Assembly (NCBI GenBank): GCA_963580285.1 | Contig: OY757015.1 | Coordinates: forward strand, 150,410,082-150,474,081 | Length of the DNA: 64,000 bases | Reading direction: 5' to 3' | DNA from: Lucinisca nassula | Taxonomy: Eukaryota > Mollusca > Bivalvia > Lucinida > Lucinidae | In this document: positions 43,354 through 53,640 of the stretch, in pieces | Numbering within the stretch: the first letter of the stretch is position 1 | How the letters are laid out: each line of letters begins with the position of its first letter | The notes under the pieces: generated by a model | Told to the model about the DNA's origin: nothing | The model's input: only the letters and a program-made list of their open reading frames with translations | Databases searched by the model: none | Program-made: the position numbers and the translations under genes

Positions 43354-44286
43354 CTGCAATTGTATGAAACATTGTGTTAAACAGAATTTGGGTTCATTCA
43401 CAATGAAATATGAAAACTTTTATAGAGACACAAACATGTTGAGAGAGAAGTTAAGGAAAGCAAAACATGTAGCTGGCTCTGTTAGAAACATTATTCTGCT
43501 GTCCAATACATTATTTCTAAAGACACAAATGATATGTACAGACACTAATTCTGCATAGTGTTTGATCAAAGCACTGACAGTACTGGTAGGCCACTTGTCT
43601 CTGAGTGTAGGCTTGGAATAGGGTCCTGATTGGAGAATAAGACTGTTCCATTGAACCTTTTAATTCCTGCATTTTATGCAAACAGTGTAAAACCAAATCG
43701 GACACCACTTTCTGAAGCATCTGAGGAGGGTCTACACCGTTTACAAAACCCAAAATGTGTCCATTCTAGCTCAGAACACAACACACTGATGTCACAATGG
43801 CAAGAATATCACAGCTATAAATAATTGTTATATGGATTCATACAATCAGTAAAAGATGAGTGGACATCAGCAGCATAAAGCTACTGTGCTTAGAAACTTT
43901 GGGTCAACTGACAAACAATCAGCCTATAAATGTCAAAGCATATTCTTTGGAATGTTTGGACTAAAATGAACTACTTATTGTGTAATAATTATTGCTTGGC
44001 AAATGGAAAATGAGCATATGCAACCAGTCATGATTCAGCTCAGTCTGTGTCAGCTGTTAAAAAACCTTTTTTCTTGCTCAACTCACTTGAGCTTAAAATT
44101 TGTCCTGCTCACAATTTTAAAATTCCAAATTACCCGCCTTTGGGATGAATTGTCTGAGCATGAAATTTGAAATGTTCATAAACAAAAACAAAGAGGAGCC
44201 AATTTTCCTATGCAGATCAGCATAAGATCATATTTTTTTTGATGTAACTAGAAATGTTTTCAGAGGAAAACAATATCCCCACACTA
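43354..44286. other. Intron, hairpin scrap only
   Basis: 43640-43750 has remnants of a MITE hairpin (GCAAACAGTGTAAAACC / GGGTCTACACCGTTTACAAA). Nothing else recognised. Confidence 0.4.
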
Positions 44287-44290
44287 TTAA

Positions 44291-44511
44291 CCCATTTCAG
44301 ACTGGAAACCCCTAAACGGGTACCGTGGCAAACAGTGCAGGCCCAGATCAGACGCCGCAGAATGCGGCGTCTGATCAGGGCCTACAATGTTTGCAAAAAG
44401 TTAGTGCATTTTCCAAGTAAATTTTGAAGAAAACACAACCTGACACCCCTAAACTTAGAAATGGACTTATGCTGTATATAAGGAGGAAGATTTCATTTGG
44501 TACAAAAAGGG
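44291..44511. mobile_element. TTAA MITE, CCCATTTCAGACC family
   Basis: TTAA at 44287-44290 and 44512-44515 enclose CCCATTTCAGACTGG ... TACAAAAAGG. The core hairpin CAGATCAGACGCCGCA / TGCGGCGTCTGATCAG is almost perfect. Confidence 0.75.
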
Positions 44512-44519
44512 TTAATATA

Positions 44520-45490
44520 ATTTTACCACCCATTTGACCATTAAACTAGGTTTAGGTCACCATAATCTAAGGTGCATAAAAGCCATTTTTGGCAAAAAAA
44601 AAAAAACTGACGTTTTTTTTGGAGCTTGTGATCTTAAATATTTAAGATACAAATCACCAAAATTTAATCAAGTCTTCGGTAGGTTGCTTTGTTTGAATTG
44701 AGGTTTAACGTCCTCAGCAATACAATTTAGGTCATTTTAAAGATGCTGCAGTTCTAACAAGTACCCACAACCCATGTCTTGGAGCAAAAAAAAAAAAAAA
44801 AGAAAAAAATATATATAAAGAGGGATTTATAGGTGTGATGTAGGCTGGTATGAGTATTCATGCTGTCTTAAACCTTTCACCCCACGATATGAATACACGT
44901 GTAAACAACAGGTAAATAAGTCTGTGTAATGAATATCCCTGTAAAACCCATTTTATGTAAACATTCTTAAAAAAAAAATTTTGACTATCGGTACTGGTCA
45001 GAACCACCTTAACAAGGCAGTTCTGTGTGTGTTTTGAGTTTAACGTTGGTTTAAAGACACATCCCAAAGGCTGGAGAAGCCGGGAATCAAGCCCACTACC
45101 CCTAGTTTACGAGGAGAGTAGCTTAACCACTTTACCACGGAGGCTTCTCATGAGGCGGTTCTACTGAGCACCAACAATCTATGTTTGGACTAGATATCAT
45201 TGCCATTTATAAAGGAAACTTTGGGGTTTACAAGTGCAAACATTATTTGACTTATTTTGCTCCAAGAAATAAGATGAGACAGTTCTGCTGTACACCCACA
45301 CTATGTTTGGAATATAAATATTTAATTTTAGGAAATATTTAATTTTAGGTGATCTAACTAGGATCTGGCTTTTTTTTTTCTTCTGCACACAGTCATGTAT
45401 ATCCTTGTAAACCCCACTTTTCCATATAAAGTTGGGTTTACAAGGTATTTTAACAAAATGCTTTGCCTCCGATTGTGACAGAACTTATTT
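44520..45490. repeat. Scraps of SINE and fold-back families
   Basis: 44688-44750 is a SINE tail (TTGAGGTTTAACGTCC). 45020-45150 is a tRNA-derived SINE on the minus strand (head reads GGTAAAGTGGTTAAGC). 45150-45440 has pieces of GGCGGTTCTA fold-backs and an AACCCCACTTTTCC hairpin. No gene. Confidence 0.45.
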
Positions 45491-46358
45491 ATACAGTGAA
45501 ACTTCAATGGTTGAAACACCTCTGGCTTGTTTACCATGGATGTTTCAAACTCATTCTTAGGTCTCTTTTAAGCATTACGAAAACACGCCTATACAAATAC
45601 ATTGCCAATTTTTTGGCCAAAAATTAGAAATTTTAAGATGAAAAATTGTGATATTTTTCTTATTTCTGCCCAAAACATAGATTGCGGGGACTCGATAGAA
45701 CCGCCACATTGAGGCGGTTCTATCGAGTACCCACAATCTATGTTTTTGAGCAGAAATAAGAAAAATAATGTATACCCCCTAAATCTCAGTTTTACTATAT
45801 AAAAGTGGGGTATGAGGGGGTCAAAATTATATAGTCATATTCTGGTGATGCATTTCCAATAGCTGCAGATATCAACCCTTAAAATGCCGAGAAAATCTAC
45901 ATCTGAAAATGTTCTCTGCTTATGTCGTCTGCTGAATCTCCTTGCAAACTTTTCAAAATATTTTTGCATACAGGGAAACAGTGTGGACCCAGATCAGACT
46001 GCTCCCAGAAGAGCAGTCTGATCTGGGTCCACAATGTTAGCAAAAAAACTAATTTAAAAGTACTTGGCAGACGACAAAGCAGATGACAATTGGCATGATT
46101 GGCATTTTATGGGTTAATATAGTTGGGATAATTTAGGAAAATTACCTTTATCATGGAAAGGCATGTTGTGTGCACTCAATAGATGAGTACACACAACATG
46201 CGTTTATTTTAATGATCATGGGGAAAAAAATAATCCTAATTCCTCCACATTATGCCTTCTGACCTGTGACAATGATAAAACCTCAGTGGCTCAACTACCC
46301 CTATCTCGAGCCAATTTTCAAAGACCCGAAGGTTTAACAGCCATTGAAGTTTTGACTA
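45491..46358. mobile_element. TIR element with two nested MITEs
   Basis: AACTTCAATGGTTGAAACACC near 45499 and AACAGCCATTGAAGTTTTGAC near 46336 are the decayed inverse ends of the family at 24797-25188. Inside are a fold-back (45577-45850; perfect GATAGAACCGCC / GGCGGTTCTATC) and a TTAA MITE (45873-46113, GGCATTTTATGGGTTAAT right end). A small GTGTGCACTCAATAGATGAG hairpin is at 46165-46203. Confidence 0.55.
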
Positions 46359-46475
46359 AATGTCTGACTGCCTCCAGTTTGCAAATCTTCCCCACCTCAC
46401 GAAGAAAACAATAATAGGTGCATACCATATTTTACAGTAAGTATTCAGACACCTTAGCTCCTAGAAATCCCCATT

Positions 46476-46818
46476 GTGTAGATGTGATAGCTCAGTGGTT
46501 AGTGCACTTGCCTCTGATGCTAGAGGTCCCAGGTTCGATCCCCGGCAGCGGCGATAAAATTTCGGTGTCCGAACACGCTCCATTGGCATCATTTGCAGGG
46601 ATGAATGTCATAAAGTGCACCGTCCTTCGGATCGGGACGTTAACTGGAGGCCCCCTGTGCGGGGAGAACCATCCCCTGTGCAGGTTAAAGATCCCTAATG
46701 TAATTATATGATTACTGTGCAGGCTTTCATCCTGCAAAACCTGGAGTGTATGTAATGTACACCTGCGGTAATGGTCAAATATGACCAACGCAGTATCAGT
46801 AGATAGATAGATAGATAG
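46476..46818 (+). mobile_element. tRNA-derived SINE with GATA tail
   Basis: A box TAGCTCAGTGGTTAG (46488-46502) and B box GGTTCGATCCCC (46532-46543) have normal spacing, so the head mimics a tRNA gene. A body follows with CCTTCGGATCGGGACGTTAA and a (GATA)n 3' tail at 46800-46817. It lacks an acceptor-stem match at the 3' side, so it is a SINE and not a tRNA gene. Confidence 0.75.
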
Positions 46819-46825
46819 TTATGCT

Positions 46826-46965
46826 ACTCGCCTCATAAAACAGGAGCCATGGGTTAATTTCCGGGCTTCTTCAGACTCTCGATTAGTCTTTAAACCGAGG
46901 TCCCATCTCTGTATGATAGTTGTTGGTGGGATGTAAACCTCAAACACACACACATCTCAGCTCAC
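46826..46965 (+). mobile_element. tRNA-derived SINE fragment
   Basis: Starts in the tRNA-like head (GTTATGCTACTCGCCTCATA) and ends GGGATGTAAACCTCAAACAC, the tail shared with the longer SINE family. Confidence 0.5.
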
Positions 46966-47030
46966 CATACTTGTTCTAAAACTTGAACAAATACAATTTA
47001 CTATCCCATGCTGTGTCTGAGAATAGCTCA

Positions 47031-47099
47031 TTTTATCAACTGCATAACCCTTCAGTGGACCCCACAGAGATGACGTAGCTAAGTCAGCATCCAAATCAG
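47031..47099 (+). repeat. DIRS left inverted terminal repeat
   Basis: TTTTATCAACTGCATAACCC opens it. Its first 41 bp recur perfectly in inverse at 53015-53055, and the full 69 bp match 53241-53308 in inverse with several differences. Confidence 0.85.
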
Positions 47100-48002
47100 A
47101 ACGAGGCTTATCAGTTCCAAAGTTGGTCTGAAGTTTTTCCAGAGCTCAAAAATATACAAATAAAGTTTATTTTTAGGGAGATTTTAAGTAAAATTAGGTA
47201 AGAAATATTCGTTTAAATATATCTTTTTCAGCGCACCACAAGTGCCTCTATCCAAAAGTGATGGAGTTCAGTATTTACAACTATTTTCGTGCGGTCTGCG
47301 AAACGAATGGCACCGCCGAATTTCCGTCAGAATGGCGGAAATATTAGTTGCATTTCGAAACCAATAAATGGTGCCTAGACATGCATGAGAAGTCCCCGAT
47401 AGTCATCGGAAGGATGGTAAAATTGTAGTCCGAAACGGACTTTACTTACTGCCGAAACGGCATATTAATAATAACAAAAGAAATAGATAGATAGATAGAC
47501 AAAGAACGGCGTGTTGCAGCGTCTATTTATAGTTCATTCATGCTTTGCCCTGGAACGGTTACGGGGTAAGTTACCTACCATCCTTATCCTATCTTACACA
47601 TACATCTGTACGGCTCTGGCGAAACGCCACCTACTTCGACACATTTGTTCGATTTCTACGGGTTTGTTTGTTACGGCGACATGCCGACGTTTATAAATTA
47701 CTTGGGGGAAAAACCCGATAGCTAAATTCAGATATTTATGTAACGCTCGATTGAGCGACCTTGAACCAGTCTATTTCCGGATTTCTGTTGCGGTAGCATA
47801 CGATGCCGAGTTATCGCTGGGAACCAGCGTTGTAAAATATAATTTTCGCATAATTTATGCACCGCTTATGATATAGAAAATAAGAAATTCGGAAATAAAT
47901 AAATAAACTAAATAAAAGTGAAGTAATAGGAAGCAGATAATTTATTTATGTTCCCGAAACGGGTTTCCCACATAGCCGAACTTACGTTCGTGTTCATTAA
48001 TT
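47100..48002 (+). other. DIRS 5' untranslated region
   Basis: No ORF of note. A GATAGATAGATAGA microsatellite lies at 47486-47498, and ATTTTGCAG just before the Gag ORF (48000-48008) resembles a splice acceptor. Confidence 0.5.
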
Positions 48003-49142
48003 TTGCAGACTTTCCCAGTTGAGACAAACATGGAGCAGAATTCGGGTCAAGCGACGGCTGCGCAGGAAGATGAAAGAGGCCCCACGAAGGGACAGGAAAA
48101 AACGTCAAGCGTATTGGACAAAAGTGAAGCGCTGCTTTTAAAAATGGCCTCAACACTAGAGCTGATGAACAAATCGCTCAAGAGACAACATGAAGAGCCA
48201 ATAGCAACCTCGAATAAGAAATTAAGAGTTGATGAATCACTGAGCGGGACATCATCATCGGTAGCTCGACAGTCCACATCAACTGAAAATCCTTCAAGTG
48301 CTGTAACCTTCGACGATTCGGACGTCGAGGACCACTCCCCCGACAGCGAAGGGGAGTCATTGGATGATCTCTTTAAGGATGATGACAGCTCAGACGAAAA
48401 GGACGACTCAGATGATGACCTGATAGGGGAGCTCGATGCTTTCTTTGAAGAGCAACAGGAAACTAGTCAGAAAGTCACCAGTGCCAAGTTGGCAACGGTG
48501 GCAAACAGAAGTCTCAAAGTTCCGGTTGAAGAAGAAAAGATGAAAGAAATACGCAAGAAATATAAGCGCCCTGAAAATGTGGAGTATCTCCAGACGCCAA
48601 CAGTAGATCACTTTATTTGGAGACAGCTCCCACGAGAAGTCCGAAGTGTTGATGTACAACTCCAGAAGGCAGTTGGACAAATGGTAACCTGTCTTATACC
48701 GATTGTACAGGCCATTGACCACATGGACTCCAACAAGAAGCTTAGTAGAAAGGTCATGAAACCCCTTATTCTTGATGCTTTTAAAATGATGGCCCACTCC
48801 ATTGCGGGCAACAATAAAGTCAGGAGAGATAAGATAAAGAGCGCGGTCATGCCCAAGTTCCGGAACATGATTGAACAGGCTAAGCCTTCGGCTACACTGC
48901 TATTTGGTGACAAGATTAAGGAGGAAATCAAAGCCCTCAATGAGAAGGCAACATCTATTACCTCTGTTTCAACTAACAGACAGCCTTTTTTACAGAAAAG
49001 AGGGGGTCCCAACCACTACAACAAGACGAAGGGCACCCCCTACCACAGACAAAATACGGGGAGACCAAAGAAACAGTGGTACGACAGACACGACAACCAA
49101 CATCACAAGAAATTTCAAGGAGGGAAAACTTCCAAAAAATAA
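48003..49142 (+). CDS. DIRS ORF1, Gag-like protein
   Basis: 379 codons. The Met at 48030 (MEQNSGQATA) may be the real start because 48003 overlaps an acceptor-like TTTTGCAG. The protein has a Gln/Glu-rich N-terminus, an acidic Asp/Ser block (about 106-150), a central conserved-looking region with PTVDHFIWRQLPREVRSVDV (about 199-218), and a basic His/Lys/Gly-rich C-terminus (about 325-379) suited to nucleic-acid binding. No zinc knuckle is present, as is usual for DIRS Gag proteins. Downstream ORF2 begins in another frame overlapping its end. Assignment rests on position and general character plus the certain DIRS identity of ORF2. Confidence 0.8.
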   Translation: MQTFPVETNMEQNSGQATAAQEDERGPTKGQEKTSSVLDKSEALLLKMASTLELMNKSLKRQHEEPIATSNKKLRVDESLSGTSSSVARQSTSTENPSSAVTFDDSDVEDHSPDSEGESLDDLFKDDDSSDEKDDSDDDLIGELDAFFEEQQETSQKVTSAKLATVANRSLKVPVEEEKMKEIRKKYKRPENVEYLQTPTVDHFIWRQLPREVRSVDVQLQKAVGQMVTCLIPIVQAIDHMDSNKKLSRKVMKPLILDAFKMMAHSIAGNNKVRRDKIKSAVMPKFRNMIEQAKPSATLLFGDKIKEEIKALNEKATSITSVSTNRQPFLQKRGGPNHYNKTKGTPYHRQNTGRPKKQWYDRHDNQHHKKFQGGKTSKK

Positions 49143-49429
49143 ACGTAAGTGCTAATTGCACGGTAACACTATCCAATACCGTTGACAATTTTGTTGCTGG
49201 GAAAACCAGATTTCATGTAAATAATTGGCAAAAATTGACACAGGACAAATGGGTACTACAAACAATTTGTGGTTACCATGTAGAATTGATTAAAACCCCA
49301 AGGCAATCATCTGTCCCAAAACCTTTAAAATTTGACAATTCTGAGCGAAGACAAATTTCAGCAGAAATAAACAGATTTTTACAATGTCATATTATTGAGA
49401 AGGTACATATAGATTATTCATTCTCCTAG
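49076..49429 (+). pseudogene. DIRS ORF2, 5' part (separated from the rest of the RT)
   Basis: A frame overlapping the end of ORF1 includes FHVNNWQKLTQDKWVLQTI, YHVELIKTPRQ and AEINRFLQCHIIEKV, the region that precedes RT motifs in DIRS pol proteins. After EKV (about 49405) the frame enters foreign hairpin sequence and hits TAG at 49427-49429. The remaining RT continues at about 50140 in a different frame, so this copy cannot make an intact RT without removal of the insert. Confidence 0.75.
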
Positions 49430-50136
49430 TTGAAATATGGGATTTATAAACCGAGGGAGGTAAAACAATCCGATAAAGAAACGAGTGCGAAGCACGAGTT
49501 TCTTTAACGGATTGTTTTACCTCCCGAGGTTTATAAATCCCATATTTCAAATAGGAGAAATGTATAATCTGTATATTACATGCACTTCCATAGACTTTTA
49601 GGAGAGTTTGGATCTTGAATTTTGGATCTGAATGCCCGTTCAGTTGACTGTTTACAGCCCATGTAAACGGTTCAATCAGCGAAGTGTTACAGAATCTGGG
49701 TGGAAGAACAACTGGATGGGCGCCATTTTGAAAGCGCTTTCTACAGTTTTGAACAAAAATAGAAGAAACAAAGTGTTTCAGTGATAAAACAAGTAAAACG
49801 TTAGATTAAATAAAGCAAAACTTACATCCTAATCAATGGTCATATCCATGTTTTCTTTTGTTTCAGCGTTGCATCCGACACAAACGTCACGCATTCTGAA
49901 CGTCTGTTGATATTTCTTAGACGCCATTACAATGACGTCATGAATAACGTCGCCGTGATTGAAACTTTCCCGCGTTTGAATAGAACAATTTCACTGCAAA
50001 GCGGTATCTCGTATCTTGTACATAAAGTAGTTCCAGCTGAAGGGATTTATTTCCCCGGCTAAGAGGAAATATTTCTTCTTAGCAAAAAGGAAAATACCAA
50101 GTTTATGTCTGGTAGAAATCATGGTATTTCTCTGTT
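49403..50136. mobile_element. Fold-back insertion in the DIRS RT
   Basis: The left part is a large imperfect inverted repeat (about 49403-49488 against 49490-49582), with arms such as GAAATATGGGATTTATAAAC / GTTTATAAATCCCATATTTC and GGTAAAACAATCCG / CGGATTGTTTTACC. About 550 bp of unassigned sequence follow, ending with a weaker hairpin (50092-50130, AAAATACCAAG / ATGGTATTT). Exact borders and target duplication could not be fixed. No ORF. Confidence 0.6.
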
Positions 50137-52764
50137 ATGCATGTAATATATGATGGTATGGACTGTGAAAATGAATACATATCAAATATATTTACAAGAC
50201 CGAAGAAGGATGGTAGAATTAGAATTATACTTAACCTGAAGCAGTTTAATACTGACTATATGGAAAGCATACATTTCAAAATGGAAACTCTTAAACATGC
50301 AGTTGAGTCAATGAGACAGGACTGTTACTTTACATCTATTGATATATCTGAGGCATTTTACAGCATTCCCATTAGATCTGAAGATAGGAAATATTTTCGT
50401 TTTGTATTCAATGACACTAAGTACCAATTCACTTCTTTAATAATGGGCATGACTACCTCCCCGAGGGTTTATACCAAGATCATGAAGCCGGTCTTTGCAC
50501 ATCTTAGATCTAGAGGGTTCATAAGTTCTGCGTATATCGATGACTCTTGTTTGCAAGGTTCAACTTGGATGGATTGTGTCGAGAACACCATTGCAACAGT
50601 AGAACTTATGGATTCCCTTGGTTTAACAGTGCACCCTGAGAAATCTATATTCTCTCCGTGCAAACAAATCATTTTTCTGGGATTTCTTCTTTGCTCAGAA
50701 ACAATGACGATACGATTGACTAAGGAACGTTCGCAAGAACTGATTGAACTGTGTAAAGACATGTTTCATTGTCGCGGGAAGGTAGCGATTAGAAAGTTAG
50801 CAAAACTCATTGGTAAAATGGTGGCTGCAGAACCAGGGGTTACATATGCTCCATTATTTTACAAACCTCTTGAGAAAGTGAAAGATAGTTGTTTGAAGAG
50901 ACACGCAGGAAATTTTGATCGATTGATCAATCTTCCGTTGCATATAAAACCGCACCTTTTGTGGTGGATCAATAATTTGCCATTGACGTACAAATGTGTT
51001 AACCCTAAACAGCCTTCAATCACCATTTATTCAGATGCGTCAACAAAAGGATGGGGTGCAGTGAATAAAACAACAAATGAACAAACTGGGGGTCAGTGGG
51101 CTCAGGATGAGCAAGACAAACACATCAATATTTTAGAACTTAAAGCATGTCAACTAGCATTACTGTCATTTTGCAAACAGGTTTCAGATGTCCATGTCAG
51201 GCTCTATATGGACAACACGACCAGCTGTTCATATATAAATAAATATGGTGGCAAAAAAGATGAATTAGATAGTCTTGCTAGGGACATATGGTTGTGGTGT
51301 CTAGAACGCAAAATTCACCTGAGTGCTGCTCACATCCCTGGAGTTTCTAATTGTGAGGCCGACGAAATGTCAAGGTCCTTCAATGACGACCTAGAGTGGT
51401 CATTGAATGAACACCAATTTGCTAAAATACTGAAAGCATTTCCTGATCTATCAATAGACTTATTTGCTTCAAGACTTAATAACAGACTGGAAAGATATGT
51501 TTCATTCCGACCAGAGCCACATGCATATGCTGTTGATGCTTTTTCATTTGATTGGACTAATGAATTTGCATATATTTTCTCCCCATTTGTTCTAATCCCC
51601 AGGATTCTTCAAAAGCTGGAGCGGGACAAGGCTGAAGTCGTGATGATTGCCCCAATATGGACAACACAGGTATGGTGGGCATCCCTGATAAGACTGATCA
51701 GCGGACCATGTTTTTTTGCTTCCAAACCCTCAAAAAATACTTCGACTCCCACACAAACAACATTACAGACATCCGTTGAAAAAGATGCGACTGGGAGTTT
51801 TCAGATTATCAGGGGATCACTCAAAAGCAAAGGCATACCTGATGAAGCAGTCGACATCATCATGGAATCCTGGAGAAAATCCACAAAGAAACAATACAAT
51901 GTTTATATTAGAAAGTGGATGTCTTTTTGTGGGGAAAAAATCAATCCCTTTCAACCTTCTATAAATGACATCCTTGCTTTTCTCACGACACTTTACAATC
52001 AAGGCCGAAAATACAGTGTTTTTCAAACTGCACGAGCAGCAATAAACAATCTGACCAGTATTTGTGGCAATACTGATTTCAGCCATAATCCACTATTAAA
52101 GAGATTCATGATGGGTGTGTTTTCTGCTAGGCCAAGTTTGCCACGTTACTCATCAGTTTGGGATACGAATCTAGTGTTTTCATACCTGGAGGAACTACAA
52201 AAACCCACACTTCTTCAGTTATCATGTAAATTTTGTATACTTTTTCTTCTGCTTACCGCTCAACGCTGTCAAACCCTTCATTTAATTAAACTGGACGACA
52301 TTGTTTTTTGTGAAGACAAGATTGTCATACATTCAAACCATTTATTAAAACAGTCAAAACCAGGACATCACCTTGAAGATATAATTCTTCACAAATATGT
52401 CAAAAACCCAAAAATATGTATCTTTAATACTATGCAGGAGTACATCAAAAGAACAAAATATCTTAGGGGTACGGAAGACAAACTTCTTATCAGTACTCAA
52501 AAACCCCATAAGGCTGTGTCACAGCAAACTGTTTCACGTTGGGTAAAGCACATCATGTTAAAGGCAGGAATAAACCAGAGATTTGGGGTGCACAGTACTA
52601 GAGCTGCTTCCACAAGTACTGCCAGATTAGCAGGCGTTCCACTTAATACAATCATTAGAACAGCAGGTTGGAAAAATGCCCAAACATTTGCAAAATTTTA
52701 CAACAAAAGGATAGAAAACCAGTGTGCATATCAAATTGGCATGCAGTCGACTATAAAATCCTGA
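50137..52764 (+). CDS. DIRS ORF2, RT-RNase H-methyltransferase-like-tyrosine recombinase (5'-interrupted)
   Basis: 875 open codons; the Met at 50137 is not the original start. RT motifs: SIDISEAF (Asp69) and YIDD (133-136). RNase H: SDAS (Asp300), LELKA (Glu334), MDNTT (Asp359). Next, the DIRS-specific methyltransferase-like block opens at about 441 with DLFASRLNNRLERYVSF and AVDAFSFDW. The C-terminal tyrosine recombinase has the full catalytic set: Arg710 (AQRCQTL), His819-x-x-Arg822 (HSTR), Trp845 and Tyr855 (FAKFYNKR). The recombinase would join the circular DNA copy to the target, in place of a DDE integrase. All four activities share one reading frame. The enzyme domains look undamaged apart from the upstream insertion, suggesting a young element. 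Confidence 0.92.
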   Translation: MHVIYDGMDCENEYISNIFTRPKKDGRIRIILNLKQFNTDYMESIHFKMETLKHAVESMRQDCYFTSIDISEAFYSIPIRSEDRKYFRFVFNDTKYQFTSLIMGMTTSPRVYTKIMKPVFAHLRSRGFISSAYIDDSCLQGSTWMDCVENTIATVELMDSLGLTVHPEKSIFSPCKQIIFLGFLLCSETMTIRLTKERSQELIELCKDMFHCRGKVAIRKLAKLIGKMVAAEPGVTYAPLFYKPLEKVKDSCLKRHAGNFDRLINLPLHIKPHLLWWINNLPLTYKCVNPKQPSITIYSDASTKGWGAVNKTTNEQTGGQWAQDEQDKHINILELKACQLALLSFCKQVSDVHVRLYMDNTTSCSYINKYGGKKDELDSLARDIWLWCLERKIHLSAAHIPGVSNCEADEMSRSFNDDLEWSLNEHQFAKILKAFPDLSIDLFASRLNNRLERYVSFRPEPHAYAVDAFSFDWTNEFAYIFSPFVLIPRILQKLERDKAEVVMIAPIWTTQVWWASLIRLISGPCFFASKPSKNTSTPTQTTLQTSVEKDATGSFQIIRGSLKSKGIPDEAVDIIMESWRKSTKKQYNVYIRKWMSFCGEKINPFQPSINDILAFLTTLYNQGRKYSVFQTARAAINNLTSICGNTDFSHNPLLKRFMMGVFSARPSLPRYSSVWDTNLVFSYLEELQKPTLLQLSCKFCILFLLLTAQRCQTLHLIKLDDIVFCEDKIVIHSNHLLKQSKPGHHLEDIILHKYVKNPKICIFNTMQEYIKRTKYLRGTEDKLLISTQKPHKAVSQQTVSRWVKHIMLKAGINQRFGVHSTRAASTSTARLAGVPLNTIIRTAGWKNAQTFAKFYNKRIENQCAYQIGMQSTIKS

Positions 52765-53014
52765 TCTGATATACATACACATTGTCAATTCAGCCTGCAA
52801 TCAGCATAAAGTATGGGAAGCGGATCGGACTGTGTCATTAGATTGCACCCCAGAAATTTTACATTGGACTAATAAAGGTTATGACACAAATATACACATT
52901 ATGTATATCATGTATACCTCTTATTCATTACATGTCACTAATTACATTTACTTTCATTACAACAGTATTATTTTCCTTTTACTTCAATGGTCTGAACATT
53001 CAGGTGTCTCTAAA

Positions 53015-53138
53015 ATCTCTGTGGGGTCCACTGAAGGGTTATGCAGTTGATAAAATGGGATGATTAAACGAGGCTTACCTTGGAAGGTGAAGTTTGATCG
53101 ATATTTTATCAACTGCAAACCTCTTCAGGGATCACACA
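53015..53138 (+). repeat. DIRS internal complementary region
   Basis: 53015-53055 is the perfect inverse of 47031-47071 (41 bp) and 53056-53138 the perfect inverse of 53274-53356 (83 bp). The two are contiguous, so the region equals the reverse complement of right end plus left end joined, the template function proposed for closing DIRS circles. Confidence 0.9.
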
Positions 53139-53240
53139 CCCACCCTACCCTCCCAGGGCATTTGGCACCTGAAGTTTTCAGACCATTCCATATCATAACT
53201 GGTCACAAGTTTTTGTGACCAGTTATTAGGGCTCTAAAGA

Positions 53241-53356
53241 CTGATTTGGATGCTGACTTAGCTACGTCATCTCTGTGTGATCCCTGAAGAGGTTTGCAGT
53301 TGATAAAATATCGATCAAACTTCACCTTCCAAGGTAAGCCTCGTTTAATCATCCCA
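53241..53356 (+). repeat. DIRS right inverted terminal repeat with 48-bp extension
   Basis: 53241-53308 pairs with the left repeat; 53309-53356 (ending CGTTTAATCATCCCA) has no counterpart on the left but is present in the internal complementary region. A separate hairpin ATAACTGGTCACAAG / TTGTGACCAGTTAT lies just inside (53195-53226). Confidence 0.85.
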
Positions 53357-53640
53357 TTATGCAAACATGCCTATACAAATACATTGCCACCTATATCGAC
53401 AAAAAAATGAAATTTTTATGATGAAAAATTGCGATATTTTTCTTACTACTGCTCCTAATATAGATTGTGGGCACTCGTTAGAACCGCCTCATCGAGGCGG
53501 TTCTAACGAGTACCCACAATCTATATCTTAGAGCAGAAATAAGAAAAATAAGGTATACCGCCGGAAACCCCAGTTTTACTATATAAAAGTGGGGTTCAAG
53601 GGGGTCAAAATTATATAGGCGTGTTTTCGTGATGTGTAAT
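53357..53640. mobile_element. Fold-back element, GGCGGTTCTA family
   Basis: Inverted ends GCAAACATGCCTATAC (53361) and TATAGGCGTGTTTTCG (53614) flank it. The central perfect hairpin is TCGTTAGAACCGCC / GGCGGTTCTAACGA (53476-53509), and a second hairpin lies at 53566-53598 (ACCCCAGTTTTAC / AAAGTGGGGT). The DIRS element is inserted at its left edge. Confidence 0.65.

Larger units (their letters stand above)
46430..47030. mobile_element. MITE copy split by two SINEs and the DIRS element
   Basis: CAGACACCTTAGCTCCT (46447) and CAGCTCACCATACTTGTTC (46958), then GCTGTGTCTGAGAATAGC, are consecutive in the family at 21270-21490. Two SINEs separate the first two. The family resumes after the DIRS and fold-back elements at 53643 (GGCAAACAGTGCAGACCC). 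Confidence 0.5.
47031..53356 (+). mobile_element. DIRS-type tyrosine-recombinase retroelement
   Basis: 6326 bp. Left inverted terminal repeat 47031-47099 and right repeat 53241-53308 match with scattered differences; the right has an extra 48-bp outer extension. A 124-bp internal complementary region (53015-53138) is the reverse complement of the two outer ends joined. ORF1 is Gag-like; ORF2 carries RT, RNase H, a methyltransferase-like block and a tyrosine recombinase. No target duplication is expected; CATT stands at both edges. A secondary insertion (about 49405-50136) breaks the RT. Antisense to the TRPC-like gene, in its 10.4-kb intron. Confidence 0.9.

Noticed and set aside
46488..46560. 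Possible tRNA gene
   Set aside because: A and B boxes are present, but the 3' acceptor strand does not pair with the 5' end and a SINE body with GATA tail follows.
53056..53356. A separate 300-bp MITE with perfect 83-bp inverted repeats
   Set aside because: The arms are explained as the DIRS right end and its internal complementary region; the adjoining 41 bp match the DIRS left end exactly.
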